Shown: positions 44,280 to 55,135 of the stretch, piece by piece
Numbering within the stretch: position 1 is the first letter of the stretch
Layout: every line of letters starts with the position of its first letter
Source of the DNA: Pararge aegeria
Taxonomy: Eukaryota; Arthropoda; Insecta; Lepidoptera; Nymphalidae
Assembly (NCBI RefSeq): GCF_905163445.1
Contig: NC_053183.1
Location: 9,734,001 to 9,798,000 of the forward strand
Direction: 5' to 3'
Length of the DNA: 64,000 nt
The notes under the pieces: model-generated
What the model was told of the DNA's origin: nothing
Database searches by the model: none
The model's input: the letters and a program-made list of their open reading frames with translations, nothing else
Made by a program: the position numbers and the translations under genes

Positions 44280-44571
44280 GTAAATAAATAAATAAATAAA
44301 TATACTACGACGATACACACATTGCCATCTAGCATCAAAGTAAGCGTAGCTACTGTTATGGGTACTAAGATGACAGATGAATATTTCTATAAATAATATA
44401 CTTAAATACTTATAATATACAGATAAACACCCAGACACTAAAAAAACATTCATGTTCATCACATAAATATTTTACAGTTGTGGGAATCGAACCCACGGCC
44501 TTGGACTCAGAAAGCAGGGTCGCTGCCCACTGCGCCAGTCGGCCGTCAAATAATAATAATAGTAATTTCCA
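44280..44571 (-). mobile_element. SINE B, minus orientation, full length
   Basis: The best-kept head in the window: box A TGGCGCAGTGG is at 44537-44527 and box B GTTCGATTC at 44492-44484, both on the minus strand, at normal spacing. The tail is (AATA)n at 44280. The minus-strand ORF 44247-44462 is a reading of this element; similar peptides appear in the other copies. Confidence 0.9.
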
Positions 44572-44814
44572 CCAATTTTAAACTGGAAGAGCAGCAATTC
44601 CAGACCTGTACGCAACGACGCTTTAGGATGGAACGCACTCTGACTAAGTAAGGCGTGAAAGATTTACAGACAAACGGAATTAATTTCCTATTTATAATAT
44701 TTATATGGATAACTTCGCTATAAACAATATCTGCCTATTAACGCAAATTAATCCGTAAGGGACGTGTTTATTTAATCAATTGTTTATATAGAGTACAACT
44801 ACAAAGTTATAAGA

Positions 44815-45005
44815 GAATGGAGCTTAACTTGCGCCGGGGGCTCGTTTACGTAATTGTTGAAGCACGCTTACATCAAATATGCAGTAGGTACTTCTCGCTT
44901 CGTGCCAAACTCCCGAAGAACTAATATGGAACTTCGGAGTCATGATGCCGACCTGACGGCGCGTCTAACTATCCGTACATGACAGCTGTGTCGGCTTCTA
45001 TTTTA
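44815..45005. promoter_or_regulatory. GC-rich single-copy block
   Basis: gcgccgggggctcgtttacg, ttcgtgccaaactcccgaag and cgacctgacggcgcgtctaa in a repeat-free stretch. No ORF. Possible conserved noncoding element. Confidence 0.2.
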
Positions 45006-45065
45006 GAAATACTCAAAGAACGATACAAAAATAGGTCATTAATAATTTTATTTATAATCATAGTC

Positions 45066-45372
45066 AGTCAGTGATAGCCTAGTTGTTAGTAGGACTTCGG
45101 ATTCTCTTTCGGGAGGCCGAGTTCGAATCCCAGCACGCACCTCGAACTTTTCTAAGTTATGTGCGCTTATCTTAAGCAATCAAAATATCACTTGCTTTAA
45201 CGGTGAAGGAAAACATCTTAAGGAAACCGTTATTCCTTAGAGTTCTCCATAATGTTCTCAAAGGCGTCTGAAGTCCACAATACCGAACTGGGCCAGCGTG
45301 GTGGAGAACCATTCGTATTGTGGGAAGCCGTGCCCTGTTTTGGGCTTTAAATGGGTCGAAATAATGGGATGA
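45066..45372 (+). mobile_element. SINE A, plus orientation, full length
   Basis: tRNA-derived head: box A TAGCCTAGTTG (45075-45085) and box B GTTCGAATC (45121-45129). Body: cttgctttaacggtgaagga then aaacatcttaaggaaaccg; 3' part ggccagcgtggtggagaacc and gccgtgccctgttttgggct; end atgggtcgaaataatggga. This is the reference copy for the family here. It resembles the SINEs named Metulj in Heliconius, but I cannot confirm the name. The 63-codon minus ORF 45258-45449 is a reading of it. Confidence 0.9.
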
Positions 45373-45399
45373 TTACGGTTCGTAGAAAAGCCAAAGTAA

Positions 45400-45562
45400 C
45401 CGACATAGCAACCAAGATCATCATCATTCCCGAGGTGGACGGATGACATTAAACGAGTTTCATCGACCCGCTGGACGCAAGTGGCATTACACTTGACTTT
45501 AACTTCCTACATAAGACCTATTTCCAGCAAGGACGACCATTGGTTGACATGATGATGATGAA
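45400..45562 (+). pseudogene. RTE-like LINE C-terminus and 3' tail
   Basis: Positions 45430-45486 translate to PRWTDDIKRVSSTRWTQVA, the conserved C-terminal stretch of a lepidopteran LINE polymerase. After it comes noncoding sequence with acataagacctatttccagc-aaggacg and the tail ggttgacatgatgatgatga. The reversed form of this tail occurs at 1511, 53151 and 55040. Only the last part of the element remains. The tail TTGA then (TGA)n-type repeat is the same as that of SINE A. Confidence 0.75.
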
Positions 45563-45789
45563 AGTAGATACAATAAAGATAAGATTTATCAAATTGAAAC
45601 AAATCTTGTGCAAGACTTCGTATGCGATTAGGAGTTCGCTCTCACATAGCCACAAACGGTCATAACTTCTCGCTAGTTATTCTTTTTTCCTTCAACGGAA
45701 GATTCTGTCTCTTAATTATCGAAGAAAGTTTTACTGTTGCAAGCTAATAGCAGAAGAAAAATCACTATTCAAGATAATTATGAATTTAT

Positions 45790-46050
45790 TATGTAAAGTA
45801 GCTTGACCCGCGAAATCATAATAAATCTCGACGTTGCTGGATGCAATCCCGCCGTAGTTTCGTGTCAATTGGGCGACTATGCGCGACACGATTTGTGCGA
45901 CCGACGTCCGCCCCTCTCCGCGTTATTACTTTTTTGTACTTGCCTATGTCATTTATCAATTATGTTTTATTTTATTCAGCTTTTTTTTCCTAACCCCGTT
46001 GGTCCTCGCTGCTACTTTAACCATCCCTTAGTCGAGTAATGGACTATTGA
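45790..46050. promoter_or_regulatory. CpG-containing single-copy block
   Basis: aatcataataaatctcgacg includes a Caudal/Abd-B-type core; gactatgcgcgacacgattt then gtgcgaccgacgtccgcccc is CpG-rich. A 78-codon plus ORF (45803-46039) has no known motif and ends in hydrophobic AT-driven sequence. Candidate regulatory DNA. Confidence 0.2.
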
Positions 46051-48180
46051 TGATGTGTTGTATACATCACAAGTTTTCATTTTATTTTCATGTATAACGT
46101 CATATATGCTGCATTTACTTCGCTGACCTTTAATATTTATTACTCACAAAATAGATCTCTGCCTGAGCACAAAAATCAAGACGTAAAGTCTAGAAATATT
46201 TGAAATAGAAACAGAGCCGTCCGGGTTCTATCTATATTTCTATAGTGCAGCGAATCTGATAATACCCCTGTACATAATATATTTAGGAAGATCTGCCAGT
46301 AGGTCGGTAGTGGGTACTTTGGTGTTTCATGTTAGTTCTGAGGTTCTCCAAAAGTTTTCCGAAAGGCAAGAAGTGTTGCATATTTAATGTAAATGCTTTT
46401 GTAAACGATACCTCTCGACTCATATCTATTCCCTTAACACTTTCAAGACTGTATGCTTGAATAGCAGATACGGCCAAAGCATTATCGTTATAATCATATT
46501 CTTTCAAGTACTTTCTCTTTACGTTGTTTAAAATATTTCAAAGGGAATGAATGTATTCATATTTTAAAATAAATTATTTTGTGGACTAAAAGCGCCGTCC
46601 ATCCCATTGTTTTAAGAGTGAGAAACCATTCCGAATACAGTGATTTACGTTAATATTTTGCTATTTTAAATAAATCCTGAGACACGTGCAACCAAACAAA
46701 GGTAAATGAACAGATTATACACAAACCTCTAGACTATGCCTATGGAGACTGCCATGTGGAGGATATTTTTAAGCTGCTACATAATATGGCAACAAATCGT
46801 CATCCTTCTTTAAGAGAAGTTTTTCTATAAGTGTTTTTTTTTTAATTCAAACAGTGAGAGGTTTCAAATACAAACATTGACGATCACGTTTCGCTACCGG
46901 TCAGTCTGATGTTCATTCTTGTTTCTGAAGAAACTCAGGGATACAAAGTAGGTATTTTAAAAGCACTTTTATTTAATAACATCCTGATGTCTGGGAACTT
47001 GCCTGCGTAGAATTTATAATATTCCACGCAGCAGGCGATGTCAAACCGTTCAATCGTTTAAGCGACAAATGGTCTCGAACATACAGAAACTTCAAGTTTT
47101 AAGTTTTATTTTTGCCAAGAGCCTTCAACCATCTCTTTTAAGACTTAGTGGTTGTTGTGGCATAAAAATTATGTTTAATATATAAGTGAGTTTAATGAAA
47201 ATTATAATTTTAATTTTCGTTATATACTCTAACTTAGTTTGTTTCGTACAAACTTCTTACCCTATTTAACCCCAACAAGTGTGGATTCGATAAAAAAATT
47301 ACCAACTAATTTAACAACAACATAAACATCTACATTTCAAGCTTTTTGATGGTCAATAATTAAATATGTCAGTAAAATTTATATCCCCTATTTCACAAAG
47401 GTTGTTTTCGAGTTTTTGCTAGACACACAAAACGTACTTCTTTTCTTTTATTTGAGAAAACAAAGATAAATAGATGCCGGGATAAGATGAAGCGGAATTC
47501 CTATGATAAAAAAAACTGAATGAAATATTAACAGCAGTTTACAAAATTAATTCAGCGGTTAGTCCAATCTTCAAAGTGACATGACGATGGACGCTGCAAT
47601 TTAAACCGATATTAAGCTACGTGATAAATCGCGTTCGAGCTTTAAGCTACTCCACTTTGAGCGGGTACTTTTCCTTAATTTATGGATAAAAATGTTATTG
47701 GTTTTGTCTTTAATATTTGGTACTTATAAGTGATTAAAAAATACTTGTGCGATAAAGCTAGTATTTGTTTGTAAATGAAAATTCTACTTCCTAAATAACT
47801 GCAGGCTTAAAAAAGGATACAGATCTGAATGGCAAAATAGTTGTTTTTCAATTAAGGAACAAAGGAATAAATTTTTTTTTTTTATTTCGAATCAAGCAGG
47901 ACTAGAGTTATAACCGTTATTTTTTAATTCAAATTACTTTTGGTAAAGTAATTTTATGCAGCCGTTCGATTATATCGTTTACTCGGACTGAATTGAATTT
48001 ATTTATAAATAAAAAGGCTTTAACCCACGTAGGCATAAAGCTTGAGCGAGGGCACCAACGAGCGATATTATATTTTTCTGTAATGTGACAATATTTAATT
48101 GTTTTGCTCGCACATAGGGTGGCCATTTGGAAGACTGTGTTGCATTCTTGATTTGTCCATACTAAAATAGTTTTTAATAT
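46051..48180. other. AT-rich stretch, nothing recognised
   Basis: No shared repeats. ORF 46283-46507 (minus, 74 codons) has no motif. T-runs near 46838 and 47872. Confidence 0.4.
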
Positions 48181-48390
48181 TAATAAATAAATATATAACG
48201 ACAGTACCATCGCCATATAGCCCTAAAGTAAGCGTTGCTGTTAACGGTACTAAGAAAACTGATGAATAATGTATTAATAATAAACATTAAAACATTATAC
48301 TATACAGAAAAACACTCGGATACTGAAAAACAGTCATGTTCATCAAACAAACATTTTCCAGTTATGGGAATCGAACCTACTACTATATTA
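48181..48390 (-). mobile_element. SINE B, minus orientation, head damaged
   Basis: Tail aataaataaatatataacga, body catcgccatatagccctaaa, box B in tgggaatcgaacct (48365-48378). Beyond box B the sequence changes to AT-rich unrelated DNA, so box A is lost. The minus ORF 47929-48216 only clips its tail. Confidence 0.8.
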
Positions 48391-48740
48391 TAGTAATTTT
48401 GTCTATAATTGTGCCAATTCTGTTGTACACTTTCTGACCAATAAAAATAATGTTATCCTTTTCCATATGAACAAAAAAACATAATGAAAAGGATTGCACT
48501 CATTTTAAATATGTTATTTAAGTTTTATTTTGTGTATTGATCAAAGAATTAGCATCAATATGCTAAAATTGTAACTGGAATTGATCTTAGATCAAGTAGT
48601 TTCTATAGTAGCAATAGTAGAGACCTTTTTGTCCGGTGTTTTTCAGATATACCGGCGACATTAGATGTACTTTCAGCCATTTTTAAACTAATCATCGATT
48701 TAAATGTTACTATCATCTCGCCATAAAGGCATATCTACAA

Positions 48741-48769
48741 AGGATATAGGATAGGATAGGATAGGATAT
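48741..48769 (+). repeat. (AGGAT)n short tandem repeat
   Basis: About five units of ataggat/aggat in a row, with tctataggat just after. Confidence 0.85.
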
Positions 48770-49142
48770 ATCTATAGGATTCTACAAACCGAAATGTTCT
48801 TTAAATATTCATAACAAGCGTACCCAGCCCGCTTCGCCGGGCTAGATTTTGCTTTATTTTATTTAAACATTAAACTTACATCATTAAATTTTTAATTTAA
48901 GTCTCATAATATAGCGAATCATTTATTTCTCTCCGTATTCATTCTCTTCTATTCTCTTCTCGAGCGGGTGAAGATCATTATGTAAATGGGTATTTACACC
49001 CAACAATAGAATATCATCATAGTAAATAAAAGCTGTATTTGACAGTTTGACAGTTCAAAAATAGGAGTGCTCCAATCGTCACCCAACTTTACTGGTAAAA
49101 ACAATTCATTTAATAACACAACGCCTTTTAGGAGTTGGTAAA

Positions 49143-49457
49143 TGCTCATCCTCATCACCATATAAGCCCATTACCAGCCAACTACAGGGTACAGGTCTCA
49201 TTACACATTGAAAAGGTCAAAGGCCGTAGTCCACAACGCTGGCACAGTGCGGATTGGTGGACCACACGCCTTTAAGAACATTATGGAGAACTCTCAGACA
49301 TTCAGGTTTCCTCACGATGTTTTCCTTCACCGTTAGAGCAAGTGATATTTGAATTTGCTTAAAGCCCACCTAACCTAAAAAGTTAGTGGTTCGCGCTGGG
49401 ATTTGAACTCGGCCCCCCGATAGTGAAGCCGAAATCCAGTAGGCTACCACCGCTTCA
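49143..49457 (-). mobile_element. SINE A, minus orientation, near full length
   Basis: Begins ctcatcctcatcaccatata (reversed tail), then caaaggccgtagtccacaac, ttcctcacgatgttttcctt and, near the head, gggatttgaactcggccccc (box B region) and aggctaccaccgc (box A region, mutated). One of two near-complete SINE A copies. Confidence 0.88.
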
Positions 49458-49823
49458 ATTATCGCACCTTGGCTCCTAAATCACTTTGTCCAAATTATAA
49501 AGTGGAATAAAAATGTTATTGCCGTCCGTTTACGGTAGACTGATAATTTTATTTTCTAAGAAAGCTAGTCTTTTTGTCTTTTCAAGTGTTAGATACACTT
49601 GTTAGTGGCTGTGAGAGAGAGACAGTTTCGCTTTTTCGGGTAGGTTTCATTTACAAATTTATTTGAAAAGGTGGTAGAGACACGTGTAAACTAATAGGTT
49701 TTTTAACAAATTAATACCATCAAATTGGTGTCCTGAATTTAATTCGCAACTTTGCGCATCCATATCATAAATATCTATCTAAATATATATTAAAGAATTA
49801 CTTAAAAAATATTTCGGTCGTAA

Positions 49824-49872
49824 TCCAAATATTCCCTTCAATCTCGTGATGAGATTGAAGGGAATATTTGGA
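49824..49872. repeat. Perfect 22-bp snapback palindrome, 5-nt loop
   Basis: tccaaatattcccttcaatc-tc (49824-49845) and its exact complement (49851-49872) flank gtgat. After an 8-9 nt asymmetric gap the pairing resumes (aaaatattt against aaatatttt), so the original arm was longer. Confidence 0.95.
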
Positions 49873-49920
49873 ATAAATATTTTTGCTCGATTCATTTAAA
49901 GGATCTATATAACGACTGAC

Positions 49921-50110
49921 TGGACTTCCTGATGCAGCAGTGAGTGCCGTGATTTTAAGTTCGAGATCCCGGGTTTGATCCCCGACACGGGCAATTTGGG
50001 AGTTTATAATTTCTGAATTTTTCTGGTCTAGTATGAGGTCTCGGCCGTGACTAGACCTGCCGACACGATCCAGCCAAGAAAAAGATTCGGTCCGTGTTTA
50101 TTCCACATTC
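49921..50110 (+). mobile_element. SINE C, plus orientation
   Basis: tRNA-like head with gatgcagcagtgagtgcc and a box-B-like gggtttgatccccgac (49971-49986), then caatttgggagtttataatt and tcggccgtgactagacctgc. The 3' part is lost. Confidence 0.65.
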
Positions 50111-50278
50111 TTATTTAGACATGCGAACTTGATGGTATCCGGTTCCAGGTTTGATAATGAAGTGGATAACAGGCGGTTACCACGCAGAGAGTCACAATTG
50201 AAATTCAAGTAACGGCCTCTTTCGATAGCTTCTCATATCTTCCGAGGTACCAGACACTTTTAACAGATTCCTTAAACG

Positions 50279-50614
50279 TCAATTTCCTGGGGATTTTTGC
50301 AACATCACGGGAAACAGATAGTGGACAACTGGGTCCGCAAATACAGGTGTACTCTCTATTCCCTCAGACTCTTTAAACCGATTGGACGGCACCCGTACTA
50401 ATACGATACGAACCGACAGCTTAACGTAGGGTACGTACAAGGGCCGGTGGTGAATTAATGCCAATTTCCAAATTCCAGGCTGATACGAAGAAGTAGGTAC
50501 TTGATAGAAAATCCCAATACCAATATTCACTGGCCCGTCCAAGTGATCAAATCCAGGATTTCGTGATCTGTAGTCAAACATGTTCACCACAAGACAAACT
50601 GTCATGTTAACTGG
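50279..50614 (-). other. Unassigned minus-strand ORF, possible decayed coding fragment
   Basis: A 108-codon frame, GC-richer than its surroundings, reads for example NPGFDHLDGPVNIG and SYQPGIWKLALIHHRPLY. After the stop, a +1 shift continues with LTFKESVKSVWYLGRYEKL for about 25 more codons, as if a longer frame had been broken. No methionine-stop context or splice sites support an intact gene, and I do not recognise the family. It may be a pseudogene or transposon relic. Confidence 0.25.
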
Positions 50615-50819
50615 GGCGAGATTGGTTCATTTTCTTTTGCTTTGCCTTTTTGGCTTTTAGGTTAGGCGCGCGATTAGCATGAAAGTATTGTATGAGATTA
50701 CAAATAACGACCGTTTCACAACTGCAATATCAACTGTCAAGAAATGTTACAGCCTTACTCCGCAGGGCATACTTGAATCATCATAATACAAAATTTGACG
50801 GCGACAATCGCCCTTATTC

Positions 50820-50960
50820 AAGGACGTAGCGCCACTTTAAGATCGCTTTACTGTGATAATAGTGCTTGAGTGAGGTTCGCGCGAAGTTGCGTTATTATGA
50901 AACGTCGCAAGCCGACGTTCGGGAACGCGTGCCGCATCACAAATTGCTTGACGGATTGTG
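50820..50960. promoter_or_regulatory. CpG-containing single-copy block
   Basis: gttcgcgcgaagttgcgtta and gacgttcgggaacgcgtgcc make this patch distinct from the AT-rich flanks. The minus ORF 50837-51082 crosses it and is not convincing. Confidence 0.2.
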
Positions 50961-51569
50961 ACTGTATTGTAATGGATATGTTTATACTTAATATATACTT
51001 TATATGCCAGGAAAGTGTACCTACATCTTTCGCCGGTATTTAACAACAATTTCTTTAATTTTTTTTTTATGGTTGCACGCAAATTTTTCCAATGAAAAAT
51101 AGGTCTTTTACATCAAAATAGATTTTAGTTCCAGGTCTTCATAAGTCGAGGTCAGCCAATAGGCAAATATAAACTTGAAGAGACCCCGTCTATCTCCAAC
51201 ATACAAGCTATTCCCATGCTTTATTACACCAAGATCGGTTTATCTGTGAAATCAAGACCAGTCTAAGGCATTTATAAATGCCACGGATATGTTTTGTGCC
51301 TGCTGCTTTCTGGGGATAAAATGTCTCATATTTCCGTCTCCAGGATACAATATATATGTACCAAATTTGAAGAAGGTGAAACATTAGTAACAAACAACAA
51401 AATGACGGACTTTAACATTTTTAATATCACTAAAGAATGCAATCTTTCCCATAAACAATTCCCACTCAATAAATGTAATCTCACGACTTTATTAGTATTA
51501 ATATTTATTCCGAATAAGAAAAACGCTGTGGAGGGTATTGTACTTAAAGCTTGGAGCTGGCAGTGAATA

Positions 51570-51690
51570 GGGGAACGGTATTGTGCCGGGGCTATCTGTC
51601 GAAGCATACATCGCTATTTGTAGCAATTTGTTTACGTTTACCGTTCAGCCTCACATACTTGAGTAGAACAAGACTTTACTACTGAAAAAC
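51570..51690 (+). repeat. Dispersed repeat J, copy 1
   Basis: acggtattgtgccggggcta then tctgtcgaagc, and tatttgtagcaatttgttta, match 52885-53000. Both copies have the same order and orientation. Family unknown. Confidence 0.65.
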
Positions 51691-52343
51691 TTTACCGATG
51701 GGCCTGACAAGCAAGATCAGCTATTTATTAGGGTATGGAACTAATCATTTATTTATTTTTTAAGAGCACTGACAACATGCACATTACACGTTTTTTAATA
51801 TAGCACACACACAAAAACATAGACTGATATGCACGTTAATTACAAGTGCACATAGCATTGACAAAGCGTCAAGTAAACTAAATTTGAAAAAAAAACTCAC
51901 TGCTAAGTGTTTGGTGAGTTTTTCCCTAAAAGCTATGGCCGAGTCAAGTAAGATATGGATGCCAGGTATCTTTTTGGATACCTCGTTGTATTTCGCACAT
52001 ATACGTATAATAGGCGGTTGTTTTCCTAGATGGGATAGAGGAATATTATATGTATATAATATATGTCATGCCTGAAGTTAGTGTATAGTGTCTACCTAGG
52101 TAGTTATGTTTGTGAGGTAAAAGGACGCTTCGTGCGTTTGCGCATATTGCATTATAGTATTGCATTCTACCGATTGGAAGCTTGCTTGGCATGCGAGATC
52201 AACAACTTAACTCAGTCAATATATTCTTCTTAAAGTGCTTCTACAAATGAAGTTCAGCGGTCATTCTGGCAACCTGAATTTTGGAAGCAGCAGCTCTGAA
52301 AGTTACCGAGTGCTTTTATTAGGATATTGTTAAGATGTTTTTT

Positions 52344-52529
52344 TCATTCCCACGCCCCCTTTTTCTTGTATCTTTCCCTAAAAATCAGTTGGAAAAGATC
52401 ATACTCGCGGAGAATATATCCTAGATACTCCAACTTTCTTTTCTTTACAATGTAAATCTCCCGTTTTTGCCCAACGCGCTGCAATATCATTTCATTTTTA
52501 ACTCTGTCTCTCCAGGACATCGTCAACAT
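52344..52529 (-). pseudogene. RTE-like LINE reverse transcriptase C-terminal fragment
   Basis: 61 codons read MLTMSWRDRVKNEMILQRVG, then KREIYIVKKRKLEYLGYILR, then EYDLFQLIFRERYKKKG. This matches the pattern W.DR..NE..L.R.....E....I..RKL.YLGH..R....LLQLI..GK..G.RG known from the C-terminus of RTE-type polymerases. The reading shifts frame after KKKG and stops; no polymerase core is left upstream. It appears to be the next domain after the fragment at 33643, from the same or a related LINE. Confidence 0.7.
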
Positions 52530-52884
52530 CCATAACTAACTTACTTCTATGAGCGGGGCAATTGGAAGGTGTGAGAGTTTGTTATCTGCAAATCTATTGT
52601 TTAAAAAAATATTGTTGATAATATTACTAAAAATCTGGATCTTAACAACAGCGCCTACTATAGCGAAGAAAATCCCCATAAGCACAAACCAAAACATCGC
52701 AATCACTCAAACCATTTAGGAGGCAAGTACGATTGCTTTTAGCGCCGTAGGATTATAAAAATATTGAAAACATAATATTTAAAATTTTACCCTGAGCACA
52801 TTTAAATAAGTACGGGATTTCACAACACATAAGGAAAATGCAGCGCGGAGGAAATTCTATAGCCATTGTTGTGAATACTGTGAA

Positions 52885-53000
52885 TGGAGCTCCGGTATTG
52901 TGCCGGAGATACCTGTCGATGCTGTACCCCCATTTGTAGCAATTTGTTCGCGATAAACTGTCAAGGGCACACGCTGCCCTGAGGATAAATTTCACTACTG
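52885..53000 (+). repeat. Dispersed repeat J, copy 2
   Basis: Shares ccggtattgtgccggagata-cctgtcgatgctgta and atttgtagcaatttgttcgc with 51570-51690, 1.3 kb upstream. The two copies flank the RT fragment at 52344, but divergence and lack of TG...CA ends argue against LTRs. Confidence 0.65.
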
Positions 53001-53150
53001 AATAAATATACCTGATAAAAAAACTAAAATAAAATTATAAGAAAACTTCAGAGATAATATATTTTACAGTTCCGAATTAAATCCAATAGTAATAAATTTT
53101 ATAAATGTTTTTAGGAAACAGTTCATAAAGCAAACATTAATAACTAACTT

Positions 53151-53198
53151 TCATCATCATCAGCCTATCTCAGTCCACTGCTGGACTAAGGCCTCTTT
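53151..53198 (-). mobile_element. RTE-like LINE 3' terminus, minus
   Basis: tcatcatcatcagcctatct then cagtccactgctggactaag-gcctct. Only about 48 bp, with the microsatellite tail at the left. Confidence 0.65.
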
Positions 53199-53474
53199 AT
53201 TTGCAAAAACTAACTTTATATACGTTTAAATAGAAAGATAGAAAGTTTTCCACCCTGTGTCGCTCCCATCCGCACTTATAGACTTAAACGTGAAGAATGG
53301 GTTGATCCACGAAAGTCGCTCAGCGAAAACCAAGGTCACTGACTTATTATTATATTATTTTATAAGTACCTATAATATAGTATGTAATATTTATTCAGTA
53401 AGTATATATTTTTTATTGAACTTAACAAGAACCTTGACATTTTCACAGGAATCCACTGACTTTATAATTAGTGT

Positions 53475-53548
53475 AAAAGGTGGTAAGAGATGGATGGATA
53501 GACGACGAAGTGATCTTTTTCCCTTTTTTTTCCGAACCCTAAAAACAA
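53475..53548 (+). mobile_element. Repeat K 3' end
   Basis: atggatggatagacgacgaa then gtgatctttttccc and ccgaaccctaaaaaca correspond to the terminal part of repeat K (compare 26645). Confidence 0.45.
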
Positions 53549-54127
53549 AGTCTTAACCTTCTTTCTAATTAGTGACCCAGTTCCTAGCCGTGGGCCATTT
53601 AAAGCCTGATACCATAAGTCACGCTTTTCTTAAAAATGTAAGCTCAGGTAAGATCATAGTGCAAAAAAGAAAATTTCTTTTGTATATACGAGTAAATGAC
53701 ATTTCATATCGGCGGTGCATATTATGTGTGAAAATATTTTTATGATATACATGATTAAATTGCGCCGGTGTCGTGTGTCGTTGGGAAATTTTAATAAAGT
53801 GCAGAGTTATGTAGCGGCTCATGTGACATGAGGATGGATACATACACATAGCTTTTAATCTATACAAAATTATGAACGATGAAAGTGGCAAAATTATGAC
53901 ACGCTTCATAACACTTGTGGAGAGCTCTCACTTGTTCAGAATACAGAAACTTGTCCAAGAACGATGAAGCGGTTTTTGTTGCACTTCCTTGTGACCTTTT
54001 TTGTTCCTGTACAAAAGAAGTCTTAAATAAGGGGTAACTCTACAAATAAACTAAAAAAAAAGAACGACGATTAAATTCAAAATAAAAATCTGTAAACCTA
54101 CATATAAATTCAAACAAAATACTTAAA
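53549..54127. other. AT-rich stretch, nothing recognised
   Basis: One 96-codon minus ORF (53619-53909) without motif. No shared repeats. Confidence 0.4.
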
Positions 54128-54176
54128 AGAATTCAGCATAAAAAGCCGTAACGTAAGGCTTTTTATGCTGAATTCT
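54128..54176. repeat. Perfect 20-bp snapback palindrome, 9-nt loop
   Basis: agaattcagcataaaaagcc and its exact complement face each other across gtaacgtaa. After one extra base the pairing continues for about 8 bp (acttaaa against tttgaagt). A short (GTAC)n follows at 54185-54199. Confidence 0.95.
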
Positions 54177-55039
54177 ATTTGAAGTACGTACGTACGTACC
54201 GACTAATATTTGAAGTCCTAGTAAAAAAACTCACTTTTACTACCATACATTGTTAAGAAGCACATATAATGGAAAACTATTAAGTTTCTAAATTGTATAG
54301 TACCTAATATAGTAGACGTCCGGCTTAAAAAAAGACCCTAGCCAATTTTTGTACCTAAAATAAAACCGGCGTAAGTTAAATCTCGTTTTAATTTAAATAT
54401 GAAGAAGAAATTTAAAAGTGTTTCTGACGCTTCATTCCGTGAAATAAATAAAAAATGTAAGTTTATAATTTCATCGCGTCATTACGCTGTTTTGTCGCCC
54501 ACAATGTTTTATGTTTTGTTTCTTTAAGACTGAAGCGATTTTAACCTTTCATTATTATCTGAATTTCATTCACACTTAACTTGTTCTCCATTAAATAGCC
54601 TGAAGCGTGAAGGATTTTCGTGTTTCATATAAAACGAAGATATTAACTTAAAACTATTGTTTTTTTTTCAAAAAATAGTCCCTAAACAACTTCATAGATT
54701 AATAATAATTTAAGTAGCTTGAACCTCATATTAAAATACTCAGCACTTCAACGTGAGCGAAAACGCGGGCAAAAGCTAAATTACTTATTAAATTAACAAG
54801 TGTTTTAACTGTATGCCTGAGGAATTTAGAGGTTTTGCACAAACTGTGAATTCTAAACCAAGGTGGTGAAAAATCATGGTATATAGTAATCCCATAAAGA
54901 GTCACGCGTTGTTAAATCAAGTTTTATAAACAATATAGCGGAGGGAAAGCAGATTGAATACCGTCCGTCATGTTGATAACAATCTTTAATCGATCAATAA
55001 CGGGAGGAGACTGAAGGGAGTCAAATACATGACACTCAT
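54177..55039. other. AT-rich stretch, nothing recognised
   Basis: Short (GTAC)n at the left end only. No gene or shared repeat. Confidence 0.4.
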
Positions 55040-55135
55040 CAATAGCCTAAAACAGTCCATGGCTGGACTAAATGCCTCTGGAAGAGGAGGGTGTTGACAA
55101 CTACATTAAGATCTGCTATCACAAAACATGAGACA
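55040..55135 (-). mobile_element. RTE-like LINE 3' end, minus, degraded
   Basis: caatagcctaaaacagtcca then tggctggactaaatgcctct, followed by gagggtgttgacaactacat as in the copy at 1511. Confidence 0.55.

Noticed and set aside
44247..44462. Minus ORF whose peptide recurs at 37335, 55848 and 58275
   Set aside because: The recurrence is because all are translations of SINE B, not a gene family.
51570..53000. LTR retrotransposon bounded by repeat J
   Set aside because: The repeats lack TG/CA ends and a clear target duplication, and the interior relic is of a non-LTR polymerase.
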